Source of the DNA: Bacteroidales bacterium
Lineage (GTDB): Bacteria; Bacteroidota; Bacteroidia; Bacteroidales; UBA932
Reading direction: 5' to 3'
NCBI GenBank assembly: GCA_015060245.1
Contig: SUYU01000014.1
Span: 1 to 64,000 of the forward strand
Length of the DNA: 64,000 nt
A program made the position numbers and the translations under genes. Below the pieces are notes generated by a model that was not told the origin of the DNA, ran no database searches, and worked only from the letters and a program-made list of their open reading frames with translations. Positions 15,456 to 25,430 of the stretch are shown one piece after another (the stretch's first letter is position 1; every line of letters starts with the position of its first letter).

Positions 15456-17237
15456 ATGGCTCGCGAAATTAAATTCTCCCTGCTTTATAGGGATATGTGG
15501 CAATCATCAGGAAAATATGTTCCTATGGTTCACCAACTTAAAGAAATTGCACCAGTTATCATAGACATGGGTTGTTTTGACCGTGTGGAGACTAACGGTG
15601 GAGCTTTTGAACAGGTTAACCTCCTTTTTGGAGAGAACCCTAACAAGGCTGTAAGGGAGTGGACAGCACCTTTCAACAAAGTTGGTATTCAGACACACAT
15701 GTTGGAGCGCGGTTTGAACGCTCTAAGAATGAATCCGGTTCCGGAGGATGTTCGTTTCCTAATGTACAAGGTAAAAGCAAAACAAGGCACTAACATTGCA
15801 CGTTCATTCTGCGGACTTAATGACCATAGAAATCTTAAGGGTTCGGTTATTGGAGCGAAGAAGGGCGGCATGATTTCTCAGGTTGCCTTGAGTATCACCT
15901 ACTCTCCAGTACACACAGTTGAGTATTATATGGGTGTCGTTGACAAAGTTGTTGAGTACGGTTGCGACGAGATCTGTTTGAAAGATATGGCCGGTATCGG
16001 ACGTCCTGCTTTCTTGGGCCGTTTGACCAGCGAAATCAAGAAGAAATATCCTCATATAAAGGTTCAGTACCACGGACACTCAGGTCCTGGTTTCTCTGTA
16101 GCATCAATGCTTGAGGTTGCAAGAGCAGGTGCCGATTATATTGACGTGGCAATGGAGCCGCTTTCTTGGGGTAAGATCCATCCGGATGTAATTACCATCC
16201 AGGCCATGTTGAAAGATGCAGGTTTCCTTGTTAAGGATATCAATATGGATGCATACATGGAGGCAAGAAGATTGACCCAGACATTCATTGATGATTATCT
16301 TGGATACTTCATTGAGCCTACAAACTACCAATGTTCATCATTGTTGGTTGGCTGCGGTCTTCCTGGCGGTATGATGGGTTCTATGATGGCCGACTTGAAA
16401 GGCTTCCACGGAGCAATCAACATGTCACTCAGAAACCAGGGCAAGAAAGAGGTTACCCTTAACGAACTTGCAGTAATGTTGTTCCAGGAGGTTGAGTATG
16501 TATGGCCTCGTCTTGGTTATCCACCTCTTGTAACTCCTTTCAGCCAGTATGTGAAGAATACTGCCCTTATGAACTTGATGCACACACTTAAGGGTGAGCC
16601 AAGATGGAAGACAATTGACAAGGATACAATGAACATGATTCTTGGCAAGACAGGTAAATTGCCAGGTCAACTTGCTCCTGAAATCATTGAGATCGTTAAA
16701 GAGAAAGGTCTTGAGTTCTACACAGGCAACCCACAGGATGAATTCCCTAACGAACTTCCTAAATTTGAGCAGATGATGAAAGAAGAGGGTTGGGACAGAG
16801 GTCAGGATGATGAGGAGTTGTTTGAGTTTGCTATGCACGAGAGACAGTACCGTGACTATAAGAGCGGCATTGCCAAGAAACGTTTCGAGACCGATCTTGA
16901 GGCAGCAAAAGCAAAAGCAGGTGCTCCTATCGTTATCACCCGTCCGGTTGTTGAGATGCCTAAATTTGACATCGATGCATTGGTTGCAAAATTCCCTAAG
17001 GCTACTCCTATCCAGTCTACTGTCAAAGGTCAGGTTATCTGGCAGTATGATGTTGCCGACGCTTCAACTGCACCAACCATAGGAACCGAGTTCAAGGCTG
17101 GCAAACCTGTATGTTATGTTCAGGCATTCTACGGCAATGAAGAGATTCAGGCACCTATCGACGGTAAGATCGTGGCTGTTTGTGCTAAACAGGGTGACAA
17201 AGTTGAGAAAGGTGAGATTTTGGCATTCATTGAGTAA
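15456..17237 (+). CDS. Pyruvate/oxaloacetate carboxyltransferase-type protein with lysine-less biotinyl domain
   Basis: A 593-residue homologue of pyruvate carboxylase subunit B / oxaloacetate decarboxylase alpha. The TIM barrel (about 1-300) keeps the metal ligands and the lysine that is carboxylated in this family: RDMWQS (Asp13), ICLKDMAG (Lys176) and HGH (206-208). The middle part is the conserved PYC_OADA-type domain. The last 70 residues form a lipoyl/biotinyl fold, but where AMKM should carry biotin the sequence is AFYG. The tyrosine sits exactly where the lysine belongs, with 34 residues after it. So either biotin rides on a separate carrier or the domain is structural. Codon use resembles the highly expressed nifJ. 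Monocistronic, with a terminator after it. The upstream 15135-15455 is A/T-rich and contains one CTGTCGGGA motif at 15235. Confidence 0.85.
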   Translation: MAREIKFSLLYRDMWQSSGKYVPMVHQLKEIAPVIIDMGCFDRVETNGGAFEQVNLLFGENPNKAVREWTAPFNKVGIQTHMLERGLNALRMNPVPEDVRFLMYKVKAKQGTNIARSFCGLNDHRNLKGSVIGAKKGGMISQVALSITYSPVHTVEYYMGVVDKVVEYGCDEICLKDMAGIGRPAFLGRLTSEIKKKYPHIKVQYHGHSGPGFSVASMLEVARAGADYIDVAMEPLSWGKIHPDVITIQAMLKDAGFLVKDINMDAYMEARRLTQTFIDDYLGYFIEPTNYQCSSLLVGCGLPGGMMGSMMADLKGFHGAINMSLRNQGKKEVTLNELAVMLFQEVEYVWPRLGYPPLVTPFSQYVKNTALMNLMHTLKGEPRWKTIDKDTMNMILGKTGKLPGQLAPEIIEIVKEKGLEFYTGNPQDEFPNELPKFEQMMKEEGWDRGQDDEELFEFAMHERQYRDYKSGIAKKRFETDLEAAKAKAGAPIVITRPVVEMPKFDIDALVAKFPKATPIQSTVKGQVIWQYDVADASTAPTIGTEFKAGKPVCYVQAFYGNEEIQAPIDGKIVAVCAKQGDKVEKGEILAFIE

Positions 17238-17313
17238 TCCAATTCATAATAAAGTAGTTTTGCTTTATAAAGTTAAATGGAGTCTGGCATAAAAGTCATC
17301 TCCAGGAATAGTA

Positions 17314-17358
17314 AATCCCTGTCAGGAACAGAGTTCCGGCAGGGATTCGCTGTTTTTA
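17314..17358 (+). terminator. Terminator after the carboxyltransferase gene
   Basis: AATCCCTG pairs with CAGGGATT around an inner GGAAC-AGA-GTTCC hairpin and is followed by CGCTGTTTTTA. The hairpin is symmetric enough that it may also stop transcription from the convergent nhaC gene. Confidence 0.8.
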
Positions 17359-17431
17359 TGAAGTGCATACCAACGGGCAAAAAAAACTTTTCCGTCGTCC
17401 CGCAATTTATTCTATGGAGCAAAGGTTCTTT

Positions 17432-18727
17432 TCAGGAGTAGCGGCGCGGCAATCTGAATACTATTGCCATAATTGTGCATAGACCCATGGCCAAGGGGTA
17501 GTAGAGATACTCCAGAATTGATACAGCAGACACGGCAGCAAGACCGGAGGCCATAAGCATCTGCGCACCATACGGAATGATGCCCTGCACAAGGCAGGAG
17601 AAGGTATCAAGAAGGCTGGCACTCCTGCGCGGATCAATATTATACTTTTGTGATATATCCCTGGCAATATCTCCTGTTGTTATGATTGCTATTGTATTGT
17701 TGGCCGTACAGAGATTCGCCAACGAAACCAACAGGGCAATTGAGGCCTCTGCTCCGCGTTTTCCTCTTATGTGCGATGTCATCTTTGAGATAAGATAGTC
17801 AAGACCTCCTCCGTACCTTATAATCTCAAGAACACCTCCTGCCAGCATTGTTACTATTATGAGGTCACCCATGCCGGCTATACCCTTTCCCATTGACTCA
17901 AGCCAACAGGTCCAGCATAGCCCCTCAAATGCAAAACCTATGATTGCACATGATGCAATTCCCGCCAGAAGCACCAACAGCACATTTACACCCAAAAGAG
18001 CCAGAACAATAATCAGCATGTAGGGTATAAGCATAAAGAGTTTCACCTGCTCCACTTCCGGCACATATACCACATCGGCACCCTTGATTATATAGAGAAC
18101 CGTTACTGCCACCGCTGCAGGCAGCACAACAGCAAAATTTACCTTGAACTTGTCGGCCATGGAACAGCCCTGACTTCTTGTGGCGGCAATTGTTGTATCG
18201 GAGATGAACGAGAGGTTGTCGCCAAAGAAAGAGCCTCCAACTATAATTGCCACTATAAATGGGGTTGATCCGCCTGTCTGGGCAGCGATGCCGGCTGCTA
18301 TAGGCACAAGCGCCACAATTGTTCCCACACTGGTTCCTATTGACATTGATATGAAACAGGCTGCCAGAAAGAGTCCAGCGTAAAGCCACTTTCCGGGCAT
18401 TATTTTTAGTGTAACATCTACAGCGGCATCAATGGCCCCTATCTCCTTGGCAATGGCGGCAAAAGCCCCCGCCAGAACAAATATCCATATCATCAGGAGC
18501 ACATTTTTGTTGCCTGCACCCTGAGAAAAGATGGTGATACGCTCCTCAATGCTTTTGCCTTTGCATATTGCCAATGCATAAACTGCCGCTACCAGAAAAG
18601 CAGAAGCAATGGGTATCTTGTAGAAATCGCCTGCCACAAGTGATGAAACAAGGTAAACCAAAAGAAAAACCAACAACGGAGTCAAAGCAAACCAGCCCGG
18701 AATCCCCTTCTCAAAATATCTCTTCAT
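17432..18727 (-). CDS. nhaC: Na+/H+ antiporter, NhaC family
   Basis: A 431-residue inner-membrane protein with about 11 hydrophobic segments. It belongs to the NhaC branch of the ion transporter superfamily, which exchanges cytoplasmic Na+ for protons (some members exchange organic acids or amino acids). Family hallmarks are SIGTSVGTIVALVPIA near residues 129-144 and GGSFFGDNLSFISDTTIAAT near 163-182, the polar motif likely to bind the ions. It is a single gene between convergent and divergent neighbours. The exact substrate cannot be read from sequence. Confidence 0.88.
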   Translation of the reverse strand: MKRYFEKGIPGWFALTPLLVFLLVYLVSSLVAGDFYKIPIASAFLVAAVYALAICKGKSIEERITIFSQGAGNKNVLLMIWIFVLAGAFAAIAKEIGAIDAAVDVTLKIMPGKWLYAGLFLAACFISMSIGTSVGTIVALVPIAAGIAAQTGGSTPFIVAIIVGGSFFGDNLSFISDTTIAATRSQGCSMADKFKVNFAVVLPAAVAVTVLYIIKGADVVYVPEVEQVKLFMLIPYMLIIVLALLGVNVLLVLLAGIASCAIIGFAFEGLCWTCWLESMGKGIAGMGDLIIVTMLAGGVLEIIRYGGGLDYLISKMTSHIRGKRGAEASIALLVSLANLCTANNTIAIITTGDIARDISQKYNIDPRRSASLLDTFSCLVQGIIPYGAQMLMASGLAAVSAVSILEYLYYPLAMGLCTIMAIVFRLPRRYS

Positions 18728-18807
18728 ACTGCACCTATTACAAACGCAAATATGAACATTTTATTCTAACTTTGCCAATAGATTTTACCATTTCAACACT
18801 CCGTAAC

Positions 18808-20250
18808 ATGAAAAGAATCCTGCTTGCAGCACTGCTTGTTCTTGTAGCCACCGCATATGCCGGGGCAAAAATATCCCTTCCCTCCCTTATTTCAGACAAC
18901 ATGGTCCTCCAACAGAAATCCAATGTAAAAATTTGGGGCTGGAGCGACCCGGGAAGCACCATAACCATCTCAACAACATGGAGCAGGAGAGAGTATACCA
19001 CAATATCGGGGCCCGACGGCAAATGGTCAACCTACATAAAGACTCCCGGCTGCCGGAGCGGCCAAACCATGAGAATCCTGTCGGGAAGCGGTAGAGAAGA
19101 GATTACCATATCAAATATACTGATTGGAGAAGTATGGCTTGCAAGCGGCCAGAGCAATATGGAGTTTGAAATGAAGCCGCACCCTGCCGACAAATGGATG
19201 ACCGGAATGTATGAATGGGAAAAGGAGGCTGATAATGCCGGCTACCCGCATATACATCTGTTCAAGGTAGAGGAGGATTACAACCATGATGCCCCACAGG
19301 AGGAGTGCAGGGGCAAATGGATGGTCTGCTCGCCGGATGTAGCCAAAAACTACTCTGCAATTGCCTTCCTTTTTGCCAGAGAACTCCACACCGCCCTCAA
19401 CAGACCCGTTGGAGTGATTCTCTGCGCATTTGGAGGAACACATGCCGAGTCATGGACAAGAAATACAATAATGGAAAATGACTCACTCTACAGCAAAGTA
19501 TACAGCAGTTATGCACCGGATACAGATGTATGCAAAAAATACCCGCACAAAGTTCCGGCGGCAATATGGAATGCCATGGTAAACCCCATTGTGGGATACA
19601 CCGTTAAAGGCAATATATGGTACCAGGCCGAATCCAATGCCTGGAGAGCCGGGGATTATCCACAAATTTTTGTAAACATGGTAAATGACTGGCGTTCACT
19701 TTGGGGTCAGAAGAGACTGCCCTTCTACTACATGCAGGTGGCACCGTTTGGCACCATGCCCGGTATAATAAGGGAGAAGCAGGCCCTGGTCTGGGAAGAG
19801 AAGATGCTGCTTGACATAGGAATGGCAACGGCAATTGATGTTGGTGATTCGCTTGATATACACCCTAAAGATAAAGTTACGCCTGCACATCGCCTGGCAC
19901 TTTGGGCTCTGGCAAAAGAGTATGGAAAAAACGTAGAATATTGCGGCCCTCAGTTCAAAAAATTTACCGTTAAGGGAACAAAGGCAATAATTGGATTCAA
20001 AAACGGCAAAGGACTCTATATTCTCGGGCCCAATGGGCAAAAAGGCTCTTCGGGTGCTGCCTACATACACATTGCCGGTCCCGACGGAGTCTTCTACCCT
20101 GCCCATTCGTCAATAAAAGGGAACCGCCTTATACTGTGGCACCCCAATGTAAATGCGCCAACAAGCGTAAAATATTGTACTGAAGATTATTGCAAAGGAA
20201 ATATCTACAACGGCCACAACTTGCCGGCATACCCCTTCAGAAAAGAGTAG
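18808..20250 (+). CDS. Sialate O-acetylesterase-like SGNH hydrolase
   Basis: A 480-residue secreted esterase. The start is placed at ATG 18808 because MKRILLAALLVLVATAYAGA is a clear signal peptide, while the longer upstream frame crosses a promoter-like TAACTTTG box (18767-18774) and the start of nhaC. A beta domain (about 22-100) precedes the hydrolase domain with nucleophile motif WLASGQSNME near residue 115. GGTHAESW and a C-terminal D-x-x-H (DIHPKD) complete the likely catalytic set. Such enzymes strip O-acetyl groups from sialic acids or plant glycans; which one here is not determined. No sialidase or glycan-utilisation genes are nearby. Confidence 0.87.
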   Translation: MKRILLAALLVLVATAYAGAKISLPSLISDNMVLQQKSNVKIWGWSDPGSTITISTTWSRREYTTISGPDGKWSTYIKTPGCRSGQTMRILSGSGREEITISNILIGEVWLASGQSNMEFEMKPHPADKWMTGMYEWEKEADNAGYPHIHLFKVEEDYNHDAPQEECRGKWMVCSPDVAKNYSAIAFLFARELHTALNRPVGVILCAFGGTHAESWTRNTIMENDSLYSKVYSSYAPDTDVCKKYPHKVPAAIWNAMVNPIVGYTVKGNIWYQAESNAWRAGDYPQIFVNMVNDWRSLWGQKRLPFYYMQVAPFGTMPGIIREKQALVWEEKMLLDIGMATAIDVGDSLDIHPKDKVTPAHRLALWALAKEYGKNVEYCGPQFKKFTVKGTKAIIGFKNGKGLYILGPNGQKGSSGAAYIHIAGPDGVFYPAHSSIKGNRLILWHPNVNAPTSVKYCTEDYCKGNIYNGHNLPAYPFRKE

Positions 20251-20298
20251 GATTTGGGCCATGCTGATAAAAGCATCCAGGATTTCAGGCATAAAAAT

Positions 20299-20333
20299 AA
20301 AAAATCCTCTCCACATGCGTTGTAGAGAGGATT
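20299..20333 (-). terminator. Terminator of tRNA-Arg
   Basis: On the minus strand AATCCTCTC and GAGAGGATT form a nine-pair stem followed by six T, directly after the tRNA. Confidence 0.88.
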
Positions 20334-20337
20334 CAAG

Positions 20338-20409
20338 TACCCCCGGGCGGAATCGAACCGCCACCCTGAGAACCGGAATCTCATATTCTATCCTTTAAAC
20401 TACAGGGGC
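20338..20409 (-). tRNA. tRNA-Arg (CCG)
   Basis: Minus-strand cloverleaf of 72 bases. The acceptor GCCCCTG pairs with CGGGGGT (G1-U72 wobble) and the discriminator is A. The anticodon arm TGAGA-TTCCGGT-TCTCA gives anticodon CCG, and the T arm is GGCGG-TTCGATT-CCGCC. CCA is not encoded. Confidence 0.93.
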
Positions 20410-20495
20410 ATTTTTTTCAGTTGGGATGCAAATTTAGGTATTTTGTTTAAATTATCTATCTTTGCAGCCTAATTATTTAAATAACAATCAAAAAT

Positions 20496-21371
20496 ATGAA
20501 AGCATACGTTTTTCCGGGACAGGGATCTCAATTTACCGGTATGGGACAAGATTTGTACAATACCAACCCCCTTGCCAAAGAGATGTTTGAGAAGGCTAAC
20601 GAGATCTTGGGTTTCCGCATCACAGATATCATGTTCAACGGTACCGCAGAGGAGTTGAAGCAGACCAAAGTTACACAACCTGCTGTATTCCTGCACTCTG
20701 TAATTCTTGCAAAATGTCTGCCTGATTTCAAACCCGATATGGTTGCAGGCCACTCTTTGGGCGAGTTCTCGGCTTTGGTTGCAGCAAATGCAATGACCTT
20801 TGAAGATGGTCTAAAACTTGTTTCAAAAAGGGCAATGGCAATGCAGAAGGCATGCGAACTGAAGCCGTCGACCATGGCTGCCATCATCAATCTTGATGAC
20901 AAGAAAATTGAGGAGATATGTGCAAATACAGAGGGTGTTGTTGTTGCAGCAAACTACAACTGCAAAGGTCAGGTTGTGATTTCAGGCGAAGTTGAGGCTG
21001 TAAATGCAGCATGTGCAGCAATGAAAGAGGCTGGCGCAAAGAGGGCATTGGTACTGCCTGTAGGCGGCGCATTCCACTCACCACTTATGGATCCTGCAAG
21101 AATAGAACTTGCCGAGGCAATTGAAAAAACCAACTTCTCAACACCAGTATGTCCTGTTTATCAGAATGTTGATGCAAAGCCTCACACAGATCCTGCAGAG
21201 ATTAAGAACAACCTTCTTGTTCAGTTGACTGCCCCTGTAAAATGGACTTACAGTGTAGAAAATATGGTTGCCGACGGTGCTGACCACTTCATTGAGGTTG
21301 GTCCCGGTGCTGTACTTCAAGGCCTTGTCAAAAAGATTGCCACAGGCGTTGAAATTGAGGGTCACCAATAG
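20496..21371 (+). CDS. fabD: Malonyl-CoA:ACP transacylase
   Basis: A 291-residue enzyme moving the malonyl group from CoA to acyl carrier protein, the entry to fatty acid elongation. It opens with FPGQGSQFTGMG. The nucleophile elbow is GHSLGE with Ser87 and the catalytic histidine lies in GAFHSPLM (about residue 199). The C-terminal FIEVGPGAVLQGL is typical. A TATCTTTG box at 20457-20464 is a likely promoter. It stands alone, without other fab genes, and is followed by a terminator. Confidence 0.96.
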   Translation: MKAYVFPGQGSQFTGMGQDLYNTNPLAKEMFEKANEILGFRITDIMFNGTAEELKQTKVTQPAVFLHSVILAKCLPDFKPDMVAGHSLGEFSALVAANAMTFEDGLKLVSKRAMAMQKACELKPSTMAAIINLDDKKIEEICANTEGVVVAANYNCKGQVVISGEVEAVNAACAAMKEAGAKRALVLPVGGAFHSPLMDPARIELAEAIEKTNFSTPVCPVYQNVDAKPHTDPAEIKNNLLVQLTAPVKWTYSVENMVADGADHFIEVGPGAVLQGLVKKIATGVEIEGHQ

Positions 21372-21395
21372 CAGATTTATCCAATAATACAGAAG

Positions 21396-21431
21396 ACTGT
21401 CGGTTAAAAATTTTTTAGCCGGCAGTTTTTT
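21396..21431 (+). terminator. Terminator of fabD
   Basis: ACTGTCGGTTAA pairs with TTAGCCGGCAGT (two G-T wobbles) around an A/T loop, followed by a run of six T. Confidence 0.9.
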
Positions 21432-21597
21432 CTTTGTAAGAAATATTTTTCTTCCCGAATTGGAATTTATTTCGTAATTTTGAGCGCTTGATGTTTATCT
21501 TGGATAAATATGAAGTATCAGTTATTAACCTAAACACACAAATTAATAACAGAATTTTAAAATTTAATTCAATAATATAATCTTTAATAACATCAGT

Positions 21598-24500
21598 ATG
21601 GCTAAAGAGAAAAAATTTATTACCTGCGATGGTAACTATGCTGCAGCACAAGCAGCATACATGTTTAGCGAACTTGCAGCCATCTACCCTATCACACCAT
21701 CATCAACAATGGCGGAGTTGGTAGACGAGTGGTCTGCATACGGCAAGAAAAACCTTTTCGGAGAACCTGTTAAGGTTGTTGAGATGCAAAGTGAGGGTGG
21801 TGCAGCAGGCGCTGTTCACGGTTCACTTCAGGCTGGTGCCCTAACCACCACATTTACAGCCTCACAGGGTCTATTGCTTATGATCCCTAATATGTACAAG
21901 ATTGCAGGTGAGTTGCTTCCTACAGTATTCCACGTATCTGCAAGGGCATTGGCTTCTCACGCACTTTCAATCTTTGGTGACCACCAGGATGTAATGGCAG
22001 CAAGACAGACAGGTTTTGCCTTCTTGGCTTCTGCAAGTGTACAGGAGGCATTGGATTTGGGTATCGTTTCACACTTGTCAACAATCAAATCATCTGTTCC
22101 TTTCGTTCACTTCTTTGACGGTTTCAGAACTTCACACGAGATCCAGAAGATTGAGGATGTAAATCCTGAGGATGTGAAAGGTATGATCAGCGAAAAATCT
22201 TTGGCCAAATTCCGTGCAAGAGCCTTGAATCCTAACAACCCTGTTACTAAAGGTACAGCACAGAACTCTGACGTATATTTCCAGAACAGAGAGGCTTGCA
22301 ACACATATTATGAGGCAGTTCCTGATATCGTTGCAAGATACATGGGTGAGATCAGCGAACTTACTGGCCGCCACTACTTGCCATTTGACTACTATGGTGC
22401 TCCAGATGCAGAGAACATTATCATTGCTATGGGTTCTGTTACTGAGACTGTCAAAGAGACTATCGACTACATGGCCAAGAAGGGTGAGAAAGCCGGTGTT
22501 GTAATCGTAAGACTTTACAGACCATTCTCAGCAAAATACTTCATGAGGGCACTTCCTGCAACAGCCAAGAGAATTGCTGTCCTTGACAGAACAAAAGAGC
22601 CTGGTGCAGTTGGCGAGCCTCTATATATAGATGTAAAATCTGTTGTAGCAGAGCAAGGTTTGAATGTTAAAGTTGTTGGTGGCCGTTATGGTCTTTCATC
22701 AAAAGATACCAGCCCGGCACAAATCCTTTCTGTATATGACAACCTTAAGGCAAAAGAGCCTAAAAATGACTTTACAATCGGTATCGTAGATGACGTTACA
22801 TTCAAATCACTTCCTCAAAGAGAGGAGATCAGCCTTGCAACTGAGGGCACATACGAGTGTAAATTCTACGGTTTGGGTTCAGACGGTACTGTAGGTGCAA
22901 ACAAGAACACCATCAAGATCATCGGTGGAAGTACTCCTAAATATTGTCAGGCATACTTTGACTATGATTCAAAGAAATCAGGCGGATACACTTGTTCACA
23001 CCTTCGTTTCGGTGACAACCCTATCACATCACCATACTTGGTTTCTACTCCAGACTTTGTAGCATGTCACGTTCCTACATACTTGACAAAATATGATGTT
23101 CTAAGAGGTATCAAGAAGAACGGTACATTCCTATTGAACAGTTTGTGGTCAACAGAGGAGACTTTGAACCGTATTCCTGATTTCGTTAAACATCAGATCG
23201 TTTCAAAGAAATTGAACTTCTACATCATCAACGCAACCAAGATTGCTGAGGAGATCGGCTTGGGCAACAGAACCAACACTATCCTACAATCTGCATTCTT
23301 CAAGATTACAGGCATTATCCCTTACGAGCAGGCTGTTGCTGAGATGAAGAAAGCAATTGACAAGAGTTACGGCAAGAAGGGTGAGAACATCGTCAAGATG
23401 AACTATGCTGCTGTTGACAGAGGTGCTGAGTACGTTCAGGTTGAGATTCCTTTCGAGTGGAAGAACATTGCTGCCGGCACATTCGTTCCAGATTCATACA
23501 AACGTCTTGCTCCAGAGTGGGTACGTACAGTTGCTGACGTTGTTAACGCACAGTGCGGTAACGATCTTCCTGTAAGCGCATTCAAAGACTCTGCCGACGG
23601 TGTTATCCCAGCAGGTACTGCCGCTTACGAGAAACGTGGTATCGCTACTCACATTCCACAGTGGAACCCAGAGAACTGTATCCAGTGTAACCAGTGTTCA
23701 TTCGTTTGTCCTCACGCTGCTATCCGTCCATTCCTAATGACTGAGGAGGAGGCTGCAAATGCTCCTGCAAGCGTTAAGAGAGTTAAAGGAAACGGCCCTG
23801 TTAAAGAGTATTATTTCACTATCCAGGTTGACCCTGCTGACTGTACAGGTTGCGGTAACTGTGCCGATGTTTGTCCTGCCAAAACTAAAGCCCTTACAAT
23901 GGAGCCAGCGGCTACTCAAGAGGCTGAGCAAGCAAACTTCGATTACATGCACTCAACTATCGGTTACAAAGATACAGTAGTTGCAAAAGAGCAGAACGTT
24001 AAGAATTCACAGTTTGCACAACCATTGTTCGAGTTCTCAGGTGCTTGCGCAGGTTGCGGTGAGACTCCATACGTTAAAGCAATTTCACAGTTGTTCGGTG
24101 ACAGAATGATGGTTGCCAATGCAACAGGTTGTTCATCAATCTACAGTGGTTCATTCCCTGCATCACCTTACTGCAAGGACAAGAACGGTAGAGGTCCGGC
24201 ATGGGCTAACTCATTGTTTGAGGACAATGCAGAGTTCGGTCTTGGTATGAAAGCCGCTACAATGAGACTTCGTGAGACTGTTGCAAACCTAATGGCTAAA
24301 GGCTTGGAGTGCGACAAATGCTCTGCTGAGATGAAAGCTCTATTTGCAGAGTGGTTGAGCGACAAAGACAACCCTGCCAAAACAAGAGAGATTGCAGACA
24401 AACTTGTTCCTATGATGGAAGAGTGTGGCTGTGACACTTGCAAAGAACTTCTTGCACACAAAGACCTTATAGCAGCACGCAGCCAGTGGATCATTGGTGG

Positions 24501-25131
24501 TGACGGTTGGGGTTACGATATCGGATACGGCGGACTTGACCACGTATTGGCATCTGGCGAGAATGTAAACGTATTGGTAGTTGATACTGAGGTTTACTCA
24601 AATACAGGTGGACAGTCATCTAAATCAACTCCTGCAGGTGCTGTTGCAAAATTTGCTACTTCAGGTAAGAAGATCCGTAAGAAAGACCTTGGTATGATGG
24701 CTATGAGTTATGGCTACGTATACGTTGCACAGGTTGCAATGGGTTCAAGCCAGGCTCAATTCTTCAACGCCCTTAAAGAGGCTGAGGCTTACAACGGACC
24801 ATCATTGATCATCGCTTACGCTCCATGTATCAACCACGGTCTAAAAGCAGGTATGGGCAAGAGCCAACGCGAGGAGAAGATGGCTGTAGAGTGCGGTTAC
24901 TGGCATCTATACAGATTCAACCCGGCACTTGCTGAAGAGGGTAAGAATCCGTTCACTTTGGACAGCAAAGAGCCAGATTGGAGCAAATTCCAGGACTTCA
25001 TCAAAGGTGAGGTTAGATACGCATCATTGCTTAAGACATTCCCTGAGCAAGCAGGTGAATTGTTCGGCTTGACAGAGGAGTTTGCTAAACAGCGCTACAA
25101 CTCATACAAGAGACTCTCTTCACAGGAGTAA
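21598..25131 (+). CDS. nifJ: Pyruvate:ferredoxin (flavodoxin) oxidoreductase
   Basis: A single-chain 1177-residue PFOR that turns pyruvate and CoA into acetyl-CoA and CO2 with reduced ferredoxin, the central step of anaerobic sugar use. Domain order is normal: N-terminal pyrimidine-binding domain (AIYPITPSSTMAE near residue 23), transketolase-C-like and gamma domains, two 4Fe-4S clusters (CIQCNQCSFVCPHA and CTGCGNCADVCPA), the proximal cluster Cys in CAGCGETPY, and the TPP domain with GGDGWGYDIGYGG. The TPP loop D-T-E-V-Y-S-N-T-G-G-Q-S-S is intact. Third-position U/A-rich codons (GGT, GCT, GTT) imply very high expression. TAATTTTG at 21475-21482 is a likely promoter. Anaerobic metabolism fits the rest of the window. 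Confidence 0.97.
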   Translation: MAKEKKFITCDGNYAAAQAAYMFSELAAIYPITPSSTMAELVDEWSAYGKKNLFGEPVKVVEMQSEGGAAGAVHGSLQAGALTTTFTASQGLLLMIPNMYKIAGELLPTVFHVSARALASHALSIFGDHQDVMAARQTGFAFLASASVQEALDLGIVSHLSTIKSSVPFVHFFDGFRTSHEIQKIEDVNPEDVKGMISEKSLAKFRARALNPNNPVTKGTAQNSDVYFQNREACNTYYEAVPDIVARYMGEISELTGRHYLPFDYYGAPDAENIIIAMGSVTETVKETIDYMAKKGEKAGVVIVRLYRPFSAKYFMRALPATAKRIAVLDRTKEPGAVGEPLYIDVKSVVAEQGLNVKVVGGRYGLSSKDTSPAQILSVYDNLKAKEPKNDFTIGIVDDVTFKSLPQREEISLATEGTYECKFYGLGSDGTVGANKNTIKIIGGSTPKYCQAYFDYDSKKSGGYTCSHLRFGDNPITSPYLVSTPDFVACHVPTYLTKYDVLRGIKKNGTFLLNSLWSTEETLNRIPDFVKHQIVSKKLNFYIINATKIAEEIGLGNRTNTILQSAFFKITGIIPYEQAVAEMKKAIDKSYGKKGENIVKMNYAAVDRGAEYVQVEIPFEWKNIAAGTFVPDSYKRLAPEWVRTVADVVNAQCGNDLPVSAFKDSADGVIPAGTAAYEKRGIATHIPQWNPENCIQCNQCSFVCPHAAIRPFLMTEEEAANAPASVKRVKGNGPVKEYYFTIQVDPADCTGCGNCADVCPAKTKALTMEPAATQEAEQANFDYMHSTIGYKDTVVAKEQNVKNSQFAQPLFEFSGACAGCGETPYVKAISQLFGDRMMVANATGCSSIYSGSFPASPYCKDKNGRGPAWANSLFEDNAEFGLGMKAATMRLRETVANLMAKGLECDKCSAEMKALFAEWLSDKDNPAKTREIADKLVPMMEECGCDTCKELLAHKDLIAARSQWIIGGDGWGYDIGYGGLDHVLASGENVNVLVVDTEVYSNTGGQSSKSTPAGAVAKFATSGKKIRKKDLGMMAMSYGYVYVAQVAMGSSQAQFFNALKEAEAYNGPSLIIAYAPCINHGLKAGMGKSQREEKMAVECGYWHLYRFNPALAEEGKNPFTLDSKEPDWSKFQDFIKGEVRYASLLKTFPEQAGELFGLTEEFAKQRYNSYKRLSSQE

Positions 25132-25161
25132 TCCAACAGGGAGTTTTATAAACTGAAAAAG

Positions 25162-25190
25162 GAGCATCCGTATGGGTGCTCTTTTTTTTT
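25162..25190 (+). terminator. Terminator of nifJ
   Basis: GAGCATCC and GGGTGCTC form an eight-pair stem with loop GTAT, followed by nine or more T. A second hairpin, CCCAAAAT-ATAC-ATTTTGGG, lies at 25228-25247 without a T-run. Confidence 0.92.
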
Positions 25191-25290
25191 TACATCCACC
25201 AAGGACCTGGGAGAAGTAACAGGTCTGCCCAAAATATACATTTTGGGTTGCCGCAAAAGTGCTGAAATATTTGTTTGATATGCAGATTCT

Positions 25291-25430
25291 AAACTAATGC
25301 AATCGGTAAACAGAGACGCTTAAACTAATGCACTTCGTTAATGGAGACGCTTAAACTAATGCAATTCGTGAATAGAGACGTTAAACTAATGCAATTCGTG
25401 AATGGAGACGCTTAAACTGATACAATTGTG
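25291..25430. repeat. 31-bp tandem repeats
   Basis: Units starting AAACTAATGC at 25291, 25322, 25353, 25383 and 25414, each 30-31 bp and ending GGAGACGCTT or a variant. No open frame is kept and no spacers separate them, so they look like simple tandem duplications. Confidence 0.9.

Noticed and set aside
18568..18807. N-terminal extension of the sialate esterase (first ATG at 18568)
   Set aside because: It overlaps nhaC and its promoter region. A clean signal peptide begins at 18808.
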